Made by a program: the position numbers and the translations under genes | Origin: Cafeteria roenbergensis | Lineage: Eukaryota; Sar; Bigyra; Bicosoecida; Cafeteriaceae | Direction: 5' to 3' | Assembly: GCA_008330645.1 (NCBI GenBank) | Contig: VLTN01000063.1 | Coordinates: 1-64,000 of the forward strand | Length of the DNA: 64,000 nt | Shown here: piece after piece, positions 19,543 through 30,183 of the stretch | Layout: the number at the start of each line of letters is the position of its first letter | How positions within the stretch are numbered: the stretch's first letter is position 1 | The notes under the pieces: generated by a model | What the model saw: only the letters and a program-made list of their open reading frames with translations | Told to the model about the DNA's origin: nothing | Database searches by the model: none

Positions 19543-22500
19543 TCACACGCGCAGCGCGTGCCCTCGTGCCCGCGGGCCAGCGTTGCTGAGCGCGGCCAGT
19601 CGCTCCACTGCTCCCTCGCGCTCTTGCTCGGCGGCCGCGCGCTCCAGGGCAGCGGCCCGGCGCAAGGAGGCAAGCACGGCCCCAGTGCCAGCGGTTCCGC
19701 GCGCGTCCAGCCCGGGCATGCCGTCCGTGTCCACAGGCATGCCCGCAAGCGAAGCTTGCAGCGCATGACCTGGCCCCGCGTCCGCCGCTGCAACGCCAGC
19801 AGAGGCACCACCTCTTGCTCCGCCGCCCGTTCCGGCAGCAGCGGGAACAGCATCAGCAGCGTCCTCGGCGCCTTGGCGGCTGGCGCCCGCTGGGCCAGCA
19901 CCAGCGGGCCGCGCACCCCCCGTGCTGCGCTGCTCGCTCCGACTCGCAAAGCGCACCGCAGGCGGCGCCCCAGCGGCCGCGTCGCGGGCCTCCCGCACAC
20001 CCACGCCGTCGGCCACGCCTCCGGCCGGCGACGGGCCGTGGCCCCCCCGGGCAGGCTTGCCCCCCCTCGCGCGGACTGCGCGCGCCACGTCCGCGGCCCG
20101 TCGGGAGTCCTCCGGGTCGCGCTCCCCAGCGGGGATGGCTGCGAGCCTCTCTCGCTGCCGCAGCGCCGGGGACTTGACGTTCGCGGCAGGCGCCACGGCG
20201 GCTGCGACCCGTCCCAGGAACGCCCCCCCACCGCCCGCAAGCAGGTCGCTCTTCTTGGCCACGAGGCCACGCGGATCGCCCCCGGCTGCCTTGGCGCCTG
20301 AGCGCTCCGCCGCCCTCGCCGCCGCTGCGCGAGCCTGCCACCCGACCGCCGGCAGCGTCAGCACCGCATCGAGACCCTTCCCACGCGGGCTGGCCGGCCG
20401 CTCGCTGCTCTCCAGGAGGGCCGCGCCGCCCTGCGCCGTCGGCCGCCCAGCCGAGGCCGCCATCGCGGCTGCCCCCAGGGCCGCCACGTCTGATGCGCCC
20501 GCGCGCCTCGCCTCCGCCGCCTCTGCCGCGTCGCTCAGCGTGTACAAGCTCGTGGCGTGCGAGCCGTGCAGAACGGCCAGCTGCGCGGACCGCGCCTGGC
20601 CCGTGCGGCCGCCGCTGGACGCCCCCGCCGCCGCCCACGGGGGAGCAACCCCGTACGCTGCGTGCGCCGCGCGGCTTGCCGAGGGGTCGGGCGCAAACCG
20701 AAGCGGGTCCAGCGGCCGGCTCCGGCGGGCAGCTCGTCTCGCGCCTCCAGCGGGGCGCCGCTTGGGGCCGCCACCACCGGCATCGTCCCGAGCAGCGGCA
20801 GCGGCAGCAGCAGCATTTGCAGCGGCCTCACCGGGGCCGGCTGTCGCGCCCGCAACAGGACGGGCGCCAGTGCGCTTGGCCGCAGCCGCCGCGCGCCGCT
20901 GCCGCGCGGCTGCTGTCCGCCGCTGCTGGTACCCCGCGATCGGAGCCGTGTTCCGCACGATGCCAGGCGCCAGTGCCGCCCCGCCGTGGGCACTTATGCC
21001 TCCTGACTTGTGCGCGCCGCCCCCGCCCCTCCCACCCGCGCCGCCGGCAGCGGAGGCTGCGCTGAGGCCGCCCCGGCTGCCGCCGCCACCCACTTCGTCC
21101 ACCCAAGACTCTGCCACAAAGGGCAGCGATCGACCAAGCGACTGGTCCTCGGTGAGGGCGTGGGCGGGCGGGCGCCCCTCCATCGCGCGCTCCTCCGCCT
21201 CCCGCCGGCGCCGCGTCTCGCGCCGCTCCTGCCGGCGGCGGATCCCGTCTCCCCGGCCAGACAGGTGAGGCGCGCTGTCCTTCCAAGAGGATCCCATCTC
21301 CGACACCCGAGCAGTCGTCTCGGCGCTGGCCCGCGCGTAGGGGGCCGCCGGCAGGGCGCTCTGCCACGGGCGCCCGAGGGCGGCCGCGCTCCGGACCATG
21401 GACAGCTCTGCCGACAGGCCGCCAGCGTCGCTTGCAGAGGCAGCCGGCTCTGCCGCTTTCAGCAAACGCAGCGCCGCGCTGCCGTCCGAGGCCCCGCCTC
21501 TGGGCAGCGCCGCGCCCACCCCGCCGGCCACAGCAGAGGGGTCAGACCCGATGCGGCCGCCGCCGCCGCCGCCCTCCCCGGCACCGTCCGCGGCGGCCGC
21601 GGGAACGACCGCATCTGTGGCCGGCTCGGCGCCGCATTGGTCGCCAATGGCATCCAGACCGCCAGCGCCGCCTTCGTCGCTGTCGTCATCGCCGCCCTCC
21701 GCCTCGACGGCCCCGCCGTCATCGTCGTCCTTGGCGTCGTCATCCTCCGCCTGGGCCGGCGGAGCGCTGGCCGGAGAGCTCCCCATCGCCCCGCTGCCTG
21801 GTGCCTTCTCAGTCGTGCCGCCGCGGTTTTGCTGGTGCGCTTGAAGCTCCCGAGGTGTCGCATTGGCAGAACCGACCGCGACGCTGAGCGACCGACGATC
21901 GCTGCTCCGCCTCCGCAGCAGCCTCGACTCGGCCGAACGATCATCCGACGGGCGCCCACCCGCCGCCGAGGCGAGCCCTCCATCTGGGAAGCCCCGCGAC
22001 GCCCCCTGAGGCGCCGAGGCCACCGCCCTCCTGCTCGCCTGGGCGCTCTGCCGGTCCTGCTGAATCCCGCCATCGCTGCCCCAGCCGTCGCTCGCGCCGC
22101 TCATGAACCCTCCCGCCCCAGCGCCGCGAAGGCCAGACGCCTCGGCGCCTGCTGCGTCCGCCACCAGGCCCCCTGGCTCGCTGGACCCGGGCTCCAGAGC
22201 TGCCCGGGCGCGGGGAAGCGGCTCCAGGCCCGGCAGAGCCGGCAGGCTCGCTGCGTGCAGAGCCGCCGCCGACGCCGTGGAGGCCGCCAGCGCCCCAAGG
22301 CTCCTGATCGATCGGCCAAGCGACGGGCTCTGCAGCGCGCTCTGCAGCGCGCGGCCTTGCCTGTCCAGCTTGCGGCGTCGCTCCGACTCTTCCACGTCCC
22401 GCCTCGCCTCGGCGCGCTCCCTCTGGCGGTTTCGCGCCTGCATCATGGTCTTGGCGTGCGACTTACGGGCGCCCTGCTGTCGGCGACGGGCGTCAGCGGC

Positions 22501-25500
22501 GGCGCGGTTCCGCTTCTCGAGTGCGTCCCGCTGCGCGTTGGCGGCCGCCGCCTCGGCCTGCTCCCGGGCACGGCGGCGCACAGCGGCCTTCCTGGCAGCC
22601 GCCTCCCTGCGCCGCTGGGCGCCTGTCCGGCTCGCCTTGGCTGTGGCCTTGGCAACAACCTCCGGGTCAGTCGCAGCGTCGAACGCCGCAATCATGGTTG
22701 CCACTCGCCGCGACATCGCGGCTGCGCCCGCAGCAGAGGCGGTGACCGGGCGGGACGGCGAGGCGCTCTCCGGCGTCGCGCCGTCAGCCTCACTGCCATC
22801 CCCAGATGCGCTTCGACCCCGCGGCCCCGCGCCGACTGCACGCCCTCGCGACCCGGATCGGGATCGGCCGTCAGCCGACCCCGCCACCGACCCGCTTCCC
22901 AGGCCGCCGACGCTCCCACCGTCCCGGTCCGGATCCGACTCGCGGCCCTGCCCCTCGTCGGCCGCGCCCCAGTCGCTGTCGTCGCTGTCGCTCTTCCCCC
23001 CGTCCGCGTCCCAGTCGCTGCTGTTCCCGGCGGTATCGGCTCTGTCGGCAGAGCCACCGGGGCTCGTGCCAGCGCGGACGGCGACCGAAATGCGATCGCT
23101 GCCGCCCTGAGGCGACGCCCCCACGCTGGAAGCTTGGAGCTGGCCGTGACTGCGGCTGCGGCCGCGGCTCCGGGTGCGGCTGAGGCTCCGGCTGAGGCTC
23201 CGGCTGAGGCTGCGGCTGCGGCTGCGGGACCGGTCTGGCCTGTCTTCGGCAGCAGAGGCTGCCGCGGCTGGCGAAGCCGCGCTCGATGGCGGGACGTCGC
23301 CGCTGCTGTCCAGCAGCAGGCGCCTGGAGGCCCCGCCGCTGCGGCCGCTCGCAGCGCCGCCTCGTCGGCCAGCCGCGGACTTGCTCGCTCCCCTCGCGGG
23401 CGACGAGGCTGGCGTTCTGCGCGCCGACCCTGCGAGGGGGTCCTTGCCCGTGGAACGCTTCTGAAACCGCGAAAGGCGTTTGAGCGACATTTTCGCGGAC
23501 GGCGGTGAGCGGAGACCCGGGCTCTTGCTCCTCGCGCCTGGGCCGCTCGCGGCCGCCGGACCCTTCTCCTCCTCCCTCAGCAGCGCCTCGGCCCTGTCCA
23601 TCGCGGCCTTGGCCTTGAAAATGCCGTCTGGCAGCGGCTGGGGCAGTGCTGACGACGGTGCGCCGGCGCGGCGGCCGCGCGAGGCCGTCGCCGAAGTGCC
23701 CTCCAGCGCCGCGCTCTGGCCGCCGGTCGTGGAAGCTCCGGGCGTGGTAGGGGCCGCGATGACGGACCCTTCCGGCTTGGAGGCGTCGCCGCGCATGTGG
23801 CGCGGCACCGGCCCCAGGGCGGCAAGCGGCGAGGCGATGAACGGCCGGAGCGCGTCGCTCCTGCTGCCAGCGCGACTCCCCCCGTGGGCGGCGCGCGGGG
23901 CGGCGGCAGCGCCCGCTGCGGCAGCGTCCTCCCGGGCCGCCGTGGCCTCGGCCTCCTCCGGGGTGAGACCGGCCCGAATCAGCGTGTCCACGCGCTCGAG
24001 CCTGGCCTGCTCCTTGGCCGCCGCTGCCAGCTCTGCCGAGCGGCGCACGACGGCCTTGGCGGCGTCGATGACGTTCGGGTCCACGACTCCGCTGCGCAGC
24101 TTGACGGGGCCCCCTGGCCGCGCGGCGCCGCTGCGGGCGGTGCTGCGGCGGCTTGTGGATGCGCGGGAGGACGGGCGGCCGAGGCTGCTAGCCGCCCAGT
24201 CGAGGCCAGGCGGGCGCCTGCCAGGGGTGCCGGCCGCCACGGGCGACCTGGGGGGGGACGGCGGCAGGTCGAAGGTCACGGTTCCGGAGGGCGAAGCCAG
24301 AGGCTGCCGCTGGGCGCGCGCCAGCAGCCGGTCCGGTGAGAGCCCGAGGGCTTCAGGGGCGCCGCCCCCAGCGGCGGGAGCGGGCGCTGTGAGGGCCCCG
24401 CTGCCGCGTGCATCGTCCCCGCCTGCACCGCGATTGCTCCCGGCGGGAGAGGCGCTGTTGACGTCTGTGCCGGGCCCGGGTCCGGCGGCCGGCGCAATGC
24501 CTCTGCTCGGCGGGTCGCGCAGGACGCCGTCAGCTGACCGCAGCCCCCTGCTCGGCGGGCCGCTGCCCGCCTCCGCAAACTGCACGCTGAAGCGGCCGGG
24601 CGTCCTCGGCTTGGGGCTGGACAGCGCGCTGCGCGCGAAGCCCCCGTCGACGCTGTCATCGGCCCAGAAGGCGCCCGCACCGAAGCTGCCTGGGGTGCGG
24701 GCGCGCGTGGGGCTGGAGAGCACGGAGGCGGCCATTCGAGCCCCCCTGTCGCCGCCCCGTGCGCGGTGCAGCGCGGCCCTGATCGGGTCCGATGTGCCCT
24801 TGAGGGGGCCGCGGGCGTTCCACAGGGCTTGCATGCCCGCGGCGGCGGCGACGGGAACCCCCGACCCGGCCCGCTGGTGCCGCATCACGAAGCCATCGGC
24901 CGTGCCGTCGAGCGGCGCGGTGGCCACGGGCGCGAAGCCGAGGCGCTCGGCGGGCGTGATGGGCCCGTACTCCTCCCGCGGCCGCCGCAGGCCGAGCCAC
25001 TCCCATGCCTGGTCCGACCGCTGCCGCACGCGCTCCGCCAGCCGGCGCGCTAGGTAGCCCCGCACGCACCGCTGGATGACGCGCGCTGCGGGCTTGAGCG
25101 TGGCTAGCATCCGCTGGAACGCCCGCATCGCCATGAACGTCCTCCACATGGCCTGGATGCGGCGAACGGCCTCCAGCGACCGTGCCAGCTCCGCCATGGC
25201 CGGCTTCACGGCCTCGTCGAGCAGTGCGGCCTTCTCGCTCAGGCGGATGAACCACCGCCCGATCTTGGCACGGGCCCAGTTGCGAACGCGGCGGAGCTTG
25301 GCGACGCGGCGCCTCGCCCGCCACCCCCGGTAGAGCCGCTGCAGCACCAGGGCGAGGCGCAGCTCGCGCGCCCGCTCCTGCCGCTTCGCCTGCCGGATCA
25401 CGTCCAGCCTGGCTGCGGTCTGCGCTCGCGACGCCGCCACAAGCCCCAGCAGCCGAGACCGCACCACCCGCAGCCACACCCACTCGCAAATCGTTCGCAG

Positions 25501-27882
25501 CGCCCACCTGTACCGCGCGTGCGCTCGCGCCCGCACCCGCCAGGCCAGCGCCTGGATCGTAAAGGCTGCCCGCTGGCGGCGAAGGTAGTCCTCCCGCGCC
25601 GCCAGCAGGCTCTGCCGGGCAAGCCAGACGCGCTGGATCAGCCTGGCGGCCAGGTCGCGCTGGCGCCGGAAGACCATCACTCTCAGCAGAGCGGTGCGCA
25701 GCCGGCTCGCGTAGCCTCGCCAGACGCGCTGGATGTCCACGGCGGCCCGGTGGCCGCGGCGCCACTGCGACCAGGGCTGCACCACCACGCGGCGGATCAG
25801 TGACTTGGCGGTGACAGGGCCGGCCTTTCTCTGCGCCGACGCCGCCCTGGCAGCGGCCATCGCCCTCGCCGCCGCCCGGGGGCTCACACCGTCCCCCACC
25901 TCCACCCCCTCGAGGGAGCCGAGGTCAATGCCAGTGGGGTCGTCTGGCGCGCTCGAGGCCCTGCGCCGGCCGCTGCCGCTGCGAGGCACACGCTGCTCCG
26001 CCCCAGCCGGAGGCGGCCCGGCCTCCAGCTGCCCGTCCGGCAGCATCACCCGGTAACGGCCCTCCTCGTCCACAACCAGCACGCCCAGCTGCTCGGGAGA
26101 CGCCGCACCGGGGGCAATTCCAAGCATGGCCAGCGCGCGCTCCCGGACGCCCAGCACGAAGGGGGCCCGCGACAGAGTCTGCACGTCCCCGCGGTGCGCT
26201 GACGGCGCCGCGGCGCCCTCGAACGCTCGCGCGGCCGCTGCCAGCGCCGCTGCCCCGCCAAGGCCGGGCTCGCCTTCGTCACCGCCGCCGCCCGCACCGC
26301 CGTCCCCACTGCCGCCCGCACCGCCGCCTTCACGGCCGCCTTCACGGCCGCTGCCACTTCGCCCAGCGGCAGAGCTGGCGCCAGCGCCAGCGCCAGCGCC
26401 ATCCGTCAGGGCCGGAAGCCGAACTGGCGCCAGCGGCAGCGGGCGGGATTGCATCGACGGCAGAGCCGCCAGCTCCGACGAGCGACGCGTCCGGTGAGCG
26501 GCAGAGCCCACGGCCGCCGCGCCGGCCCCCGCCGCGGAGCCCCCTGCCCCCGCCAGCACAGCCGCCGCCCGCGCCCGCGCGGCGGCCATGTCCGCGTCGT
26601 GCTCCGCGGTCTTGCGGCGCGCCTCTGCGAGCTCCCTGCGCGCGTGCAGCGTGGCGATGACGTCATCCGTGGTGGGCCCCCTGGGCCGGGGCTCTGGCAG
26701 TTCCCCGCGCAGCCGCTGCAGCGTGCGGGGGTGCCAGGCGGCACGCTCCTCGGGCAGGGAGTCCTTGGCTTTGGCGCGAAACCGCGCAAAGTCCTCCTCC
26801 ACCGCAGTGGTGGCGCGAGCGGCGCTCGCAGGCCCGCCGGCAGCCGCTGCCTTCCCGGCCCTGGGAGCGGCGGCGCTGGCCGTATCCGACGCCCGACTTG
26901 CCCCCCCGGCGCCCTTCCGTGAGGCGGTCTCGGAGGCATCTCCCGCCCTGGACGACGGCCTTCGCCTCCCCTGCGCTGACTTGAGCGGCAGCGTCCACGG
27001 CAGCGACGGCGCCATCGGCCCCCGCTTCGCCTCCCCCATGCGCCGCCGCTCAGCCGCCTCCGCCGCTTCCAAGCCCCGCGGGCCCAGCGCCGCCAGCTGC
27101 TCCCCGCGCCGCGCCGCCGCCACTGCGCGGGCCCTCGACCCCGCCGGCCTGCCCGAGGCGTCCACGGCGAAGCGCTTGTCTCCTTTCCACCGGAGGGTGC
27201 CGTCCAGCTCTGCCCTGGCGAGCAGAGCCTTGATGTCAAGCAGACTGACCTCTCGCGCCGCCAGAGCCCGCAGGTCGGCGAGCAGAAGGGCCTTCACCTC
27301 GGAGGTGGTGGCCTCCCGCAGCCGGCGGGTGGGGCGCAGCTCCAGGGCGTGAACAGGGTCCCGCCCGCGGCGCCGCCGCGCGAGCACGGCCCGGCTCTCA
27401 GCCACGGCCGGCACAGTCCCGTCGGCGTCGCGCCGCCTCCGCAGCGCAGGCGGGATCTCGTCGCGGTGCCTGCCCGCGCCCTTGGCGCTCCTGCTCGAGC
27501 GCCGGCTGGCCCTGCTGCCCTGGCTGCCGGCGCTGTCCGTGTCGCTCTCCGAGTCGGGAATTGGCTCGCCAGCAAGCACTCCGTGCCTCGCCGGCTCGCT
27601 GTACTGCCCGCCCAGCCCGCCGGTCTCGTCGTACAGCACGACGACGCCCTTGTCGCGCCTGTCCCGCTCCATCTTCTGTCGCAGCGCCGTGTCGGCCGCG
27701 TGCTTCATCTCCGCCTCATCGAGCTCGGCCAAGTCCTTGCCTGCCAGCGCGCTGGAGAGGTGCGCGTGCACGGATGAACGCCCCACGGAAGACTGTCGGC
27801 TGTCCCTCCGCGAGGACCTGGCCCGGGTGGCACCCCAACTGACGCTGTTCCGCGACGAGGCGCGGGCGAGTGCGTCCGACAT
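19543..27882 (-). CDS. Giant multi-IQ-motif, mostly disordered protein, 2779 aa, single exon
   Basis: One uninterrupted frame of 2780 codons from ATG 27882 (MSDALARASSRNSVSWG); the frame upstream lacks another ATG. At residues about 700-960 lies an alpha-helical block with at least six IQ-like motifs (IQRVWRGYASR, IQRVWLARQS, LQRLYRGWRARRR, IQAMWRTFMAMR, IQRCVRGYLARR and a weaker IQALAWRVRAR), which should bind calmodulin or similar EF-hand light chains. The rest is rich in Ser, Ala, Gly, Arg and Pro and looks disordered. It includes an SR-dipeptide run near residue 1550 and Lys/Arg/Glu-rich helices around 1750-1850. No motor, kinase or calponin domain was seen, so a cytoskeletal or ciliary scaffold is only a guess. 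The length and lack of introns are unusual beside the intron-bearing neighbours. Confidence 0.8.
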   Translation of the reverse strand: MSDALARASSRNSVSWGATRARSSRRDSRQSSVGRSSVHAHLSSALAGKDLAELDEAEMKHAADTALRQKMERDRRDKGVVVLYDETGGLGGQYSEPARHGVLAGEPIPDSESDTDSAGSQGSRASRRSSRSAKGAGRHRDEIPPALRRRRDADGTVPAVAESRAVLARRRRGRDPVHALELRPTRRLREATTSEVKALLLADLRALAAREVSLLDIKALLARAELDGTLRWKGDKRFAVDASGRPAGSRARAVAAARRGEQLAALGPRGLEAAEAAERRRMGEAKRGPMAPSLPWTLPLKSAQGRRRPSSRAGDASETASRKGAGGASRASDTASAAAPRAGKAAAAGGPASAARATTAVEEDFARFRAKAKDSLPEERAAWHPRTLQRLRGELPEPRPRGPTTDDVIATLHARRELAEARRKTAEHDADMAAARARAAAVLAGAGGSAAGAGAAAVGSAAHRTRRSSELAALPSMQSRPLPLAPVRLPALTDGAGAGAGASSAAGRSGSGREGGREGGGAGGSGDGGAGGGGDEGEPGLGGAAALAAAARAFEGAAAPSAHRGDVQTLSRAPFVLGVRERALAMLGIAPGAASPEQLGVLVVDEEGRYRVMLPDGQLEAGPPPAGAEQRVPRSGSGRRRASSAPDDPTGIDLGSLEGVEVGDGVSPRAAARAMAAARAASAQRKAGPVTAKSLIRRVVVQPWSQWRRGHRAAVDIQRVWRGYASRLRTALLRVMVFRRQRDLAARLIQRVWLARQSLLAAREDYLRRQRAAFTIQALAWRVRARAHARYRWALRTICEWVWLRVVRSRLLGLVAASRAQTAARLDVIRQAKRQERARELRLALVLQRLYRGWRARRRVAKLRRVRNWARAKIGRWFIRLSEKAALLDEAVKPAMAELARSLEAVRRIQAMWRTFMAMRAFQRMLATLKPAARVIQRCVRGYLARRLAERVRQRSDQAWEWLGLRRPREEYGPITPAERLGFAPVATAPLDGTADGFVMRHQRAGSGVPVAAAAGMQALWNARGPLKGTSDPIRAALHRARGGDRGARMAASVLSSPTRARTPGSFGAGAFWADDSVDGGFARSALSSPKPRTPGRFSVQFAEAGSGPPSRGLRSADGVLRDPPSRGIAPAAGPGPGTDVNSASPAGSNRGAGGDDARGSGALTAPAPAAGGGAPEALGLSPDRLLARAQRQPLASPSGTVTFDLPPSPPRSPVAAGTPGRRPPGLDWAASSLGRPSSRASTSRRSTARSGAARPGGPVKLRSGVVDPNVIDAAKAVVRRSAELAAAAKEQARLERVDTLIRAGLTPEEAEATAAREDAAAAGAAAAPRAAHGGSRAGSRSDALRPFIASPLAALGPVPRHMRGDASKPEGSVIAAPTTPGASTTGGQSAALEGTSATASRGRRAGAPSSALPQPLPDGIFKAKAAMDRAEALLREEEKGPAAASGPGARSKSPGLRSPPSAKMSLKRLSRFQKRSTGKDPLAGSARRTPASSPARGASKSAAGRRGGAASGRSGGASRRLLLDSSGDVPPSSAASPAAAASAAEDRPDRSRSRSRSLSRSLSRSLSRTRSRGRSRSHGQLQASSVGASPQGGSDRISVAVRAGTSPGGSADRADTAGNSSDWDADGGKSDSDDSDWGAADEGQGRESDPDRDGGSVGGLGSGSVAGSADGRSRSGSRGRAVGAGPRGRSASGDGSEADGATPESASPSRPVTASAAGAAAMSRRVATMIAAFDAATDPEVVAKATAKASRTGAQRRREAAARKAAVRRRAREQAEAAAANAQRDALEKRNRAAADARRRQQGARKSHAKTMMQARNRQRERAEARRDVEESERRRKLDRQGRALQSALQSPSLGRSIRSLGALAASTASAAALHAASLPALPGLEPLPRARAALEPGSSEPGGLVADAAGAEASGLRGAGAGGFMSGASDGWGSDGGIQQDRQSAQASRRAVASAPQGASRGFPDGGLASAAGGRPSDDRSAESRLLRRRSSDRRSLSVAVGSANATPRELQAHQQNRGGTTEKAPGSGAMGSSPASAPPAQAEDDDAKDDDDGGAVEAEGGDDDSDEGGAGGLDAIGDQCGAEPATDAVVPAAAADGAGEGGGGGGRIGSDPSAVAGGVGAALPRGGASDGSAALRLLKAAEPAASASDAGGLSAELSMVRSAAALGRPWQSALPAAPYARASAETTARVSEMGSSWKDSAPHLSGRGDGIRRRQERRETRRRREAEERAMEGRPPAHALTEDQSLGRSLPFVAESWVDEVGGGGSRGGLSAASAAGGAGGRGGGGAHKSGGISAHGGAALAPGIVRNTAPIAGYQQRRTAAARQRRAAAAAKRTGARPVAGATAGPGEAAANAAAAAAAARDDAGGGGPKRRPAGGARRAARRSRPLDPLRFAPDPSASRAAHAAYGVAPPWAAAGASSGGRTGQARSAQLAVLHGSHATSLYTLSDAAEAAEARRAGASDVAALGAAAMAASAGRPTAQGGAALLESSERPASPRGKGLDAVLTLPAVGWQARAAAARAAERSGAKAAGGDPRGLVAKKSDLLAGGGGAFLGRVAAAVAPAANVKSPALRQRERLAAIPAGERDPEDSRRAADVARAVRARGGKPARGGHGPSPAGGVADGVGVREARDAAAGAPPAVRFASRSEQRSTGGARPAGAGPAGASRQGAEDAADAVPAAAGTGGGARGGASAGVAAADAGPGHALQASLAGMPVDTDGMPGLDARGTAGTGAVLASLRRAAALERAAAEQEREGAVERLAALSNAGPRARGHALRV

Positions 27883-28696
27883 GCTGCCTGGCCAGGCTTC
27901 GACAACTCTCTGCCCTCGCCCAGCTCGCGATCCCGACGGGCCCAGGCGGTCAACAACCAGATCCCTTGCACTGAGGCGGGATGGGCGCGCGCACGCGCGG
28001 AATGGGGGAGGCGGGGGGTGCCGGGCTTGCCTCGCGGCGCTGGCCAAGCGGCCAAATTGCGAGTAGTTTTCGCCAAGCGGCCTCCCGGCGCCGGAACCGA
28101 GCGAGAGAGCACAGGCGCCGGCCGCCAAGCCCTTCGCTCGCGGCGGCGACGGGCTTTCACCCCGCGCACACGTGCGTTGGTGCCGTGCCGTTTGGTGGTT
28201 GCGGCGAGCCGTGCAGAGCTCAACGTTCCGCGTCACAGCCCCTTGCGACGGCACCGCTGACCAAGGCACACTGCAGCGACTGAATCGCGGCCGTGCGGAG
28301 CGGTGCTGCTCGCGCGTTCGAGGCGGTGGGCGGGGGGTGCGCTGTCAGCTCAGTCATTGGAGCGGAACAGGCAAGCATCGCACACACGCGGACCCACAAA
28401 CTCAGAGCTCCCCCTCCCTGGCCGGGCGGGAGCGGGTTCCAGCTGTCGCGCACACGCCTTGTCCAGTCCGCTTGTCCACACGCCACGCACACGACGGCTG
28501 CATGCCCCTTCTTGAGGCCACTCGCGACGTGTTGCAGTGCCGTGCGAGGGGCACGCCGCAAAGGGCGGTGTCCCGCAGTCCTCTCCCCCCACCGCCCCCC
28601 CCCGCCCACACACACACGCCTCCACCCCCGTGTCCTCCCCCTCCTTCACGTCGGACCCTCCCCTCGCCATCTCTCGGCCGGGCTGATGCTGCTGCC
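27883..28696. other. Intergenic stretch between the IQ-protein start and the SpoVS-like stop
   Basis: About 810 bp, containing the upstream region of the IQ protein and the 3' flank of the SpoVS-like gene. There are homopolymer C runs and a short CA repeat near 28600-28620. No coding frame with recognisable motifs and no RNA gene were found. Confidence 0.4.
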
Positions 28697-29988
28697 TCAC
28701 GCCTTCCGGGCGATGACGGCCAGCCGCAGCGCGGTGCGCTCCACGCTCTCGCCGTCAACGGTCATAGGCACCACAGTCTTCTCCGGCACCATGGACACGG
28801 TGATACCCTCCTCCTCCACGTAGAGCGACGCGAAGGCCACGGCCTTGACCATGGCGAGCACGGCGTTGGCGCCGATGCCCACGCAGCAGAGGGGCTCCGC
28901 CTCAGTGCCCTTGCCCTCGCGGGCGTTGCTGGCCAGCGCGCCGCCGAGCTTGGCCGCCTGCGTGGAGGACCCCACCTTGAAAGCGGACTCAGTGCCCTCG
29001 GGCAGCGCGACGCGGGTGGCGCGGCGCGTGACGAACATGTCGACGGCGTTGACTCCTACGTCCCGGTTGGTGCGGGCGGTCACCTCCACGTCGGCGCCGC
29101 TCTCCTCCAGGTAGAAGCGTGCGGACACAATCCCCTTGACGGCCTGGTTGACAGCCGCCGCGCCGATGGCGGACACGGTGCACTTGCCGGTGGCGCGGAT
29201 GGTGTGCGCGATGGCGCCGGCCAGCTTGGGGACCGGAGTCGCGCCGCCCACGCGCACAACGCCGTCAGAGCGGGGCTCGGCATCCGCAGCATCTGCGCCA
29301 GACGGAAACAGGCGCGGACGGGGCACGCCGGGGGAAGTCGAGGGGGCGACCGGGAGTCGCGCGCGAAGCGGTGGCATCGGCGACCCCGCAGCGGGCAGCG
29401 CGATCCCGGCAGAATCTACGACAAGCGCCGCGAGGCAAGCCGCACTACCGCGGAGCGGGGCAGCCTCCCACCCACAAGCACGCCAACGGAAACGCGACGC
29501 CCGCACGATGGAGAGGGCGGCCGCAAGCGACGCTGGGGAGGCAAGGCGGCCCGAGCAGGGCTGCATGCGGGCCGTCGCATCAAGTTGCATCCGCACGCCG
29601 GCTGACGAGCGCGAGCGCGGCATGCGCCCCTCGGCGCCAGAGCGTTGCGGGAGCAACTAGCCACGCAATGCCGCAAGCGCAGCCGCCTGGAACTGCGACT
29701 GCACCCGCCACGGCAAGCATCGCCCAGCCGCCAGCGACGGCAGGCGCAGGCCGGTGCGACACAGCGCACAGCAGGCAAACGGAAGGCGCTTCCCGGGCCA
29801 GCGGGCTCACCCTTGGGGCGCGACGCGCCGGGGGCGCGGCGACGCCCGCGCCCAGCAGCGGCGGGGCCGGCCGGGGCGCCCTCGGCACGTGGTGCAGCGT
29901 CCTTGCGCGAGCGCCGCGGGGCGCGCTCCTGGCGGCGCTCGCCGGTCTTGGCGCCAGCGACAGGGGCAGCGGTCGATGCGTCGGCCAT
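28697..29988 (-). CDS. Tandem SpoVS (Alba-superfamily) domain protein, 257 aa, two exons
   Basis: Exons are 29811-29988 and 28697-29292. The intron (518 nt, GTGAGC...GCGCAG) joins in phase. The first 60 residues are basic, Ala/Arg/Gly/Pro-rich and probably disordered. Two copies of the SpoVS domain follow. The first has VPKLAGAIAHTIRATGK, AIGAAAVNQAVKGI and SARFYLEESGADV; the second has AAKLGGALASNAREGK, IGANAVLAMVKAVAFAS and the family's C-terminal VDGE..ERTALRLAV. In Bacillus SpoVS a single domain acts in sporulation control, and the fold is of the Alba nucleic-acid-binding type. RNA or DNA binding here is inferred from the fold and the basic tail. The gene shares a 195 bp upstream region with the divergent alpha-galactosidase. 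Confidence 0.88.
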
Positions 29989-30183
29989 GGCGAGGACTCG
30001 GGTGCCGAAAACGGGCGGTCGGGGTGTGTGGCGGCCCTCAGCTGCGGATTGGCTGCCGACTCCGGACATCCAAAGTCGCCCTGGCATCCGCGCCCGCTTG
30101 GTCGATCGCCGCTCGCGTGCTGCCGACGCCCGGCTCTGTGCGCGAGCTCAGCCGCCCGGCAGCGCGCCCGCGCACCGGCAAGC
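29989..30183. promoter_or_regulatory. Shared upstream region of a divergent gene pair
   Basis: 195 bp separate the start codons of the SpoVS-like protein (minus) and the alpha-galactosidase (plus), so promoter and 5' leader sequences of both must lie here or inside the genes. It is GC-rich, with no TATA box visible. Confidence 0.5.
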
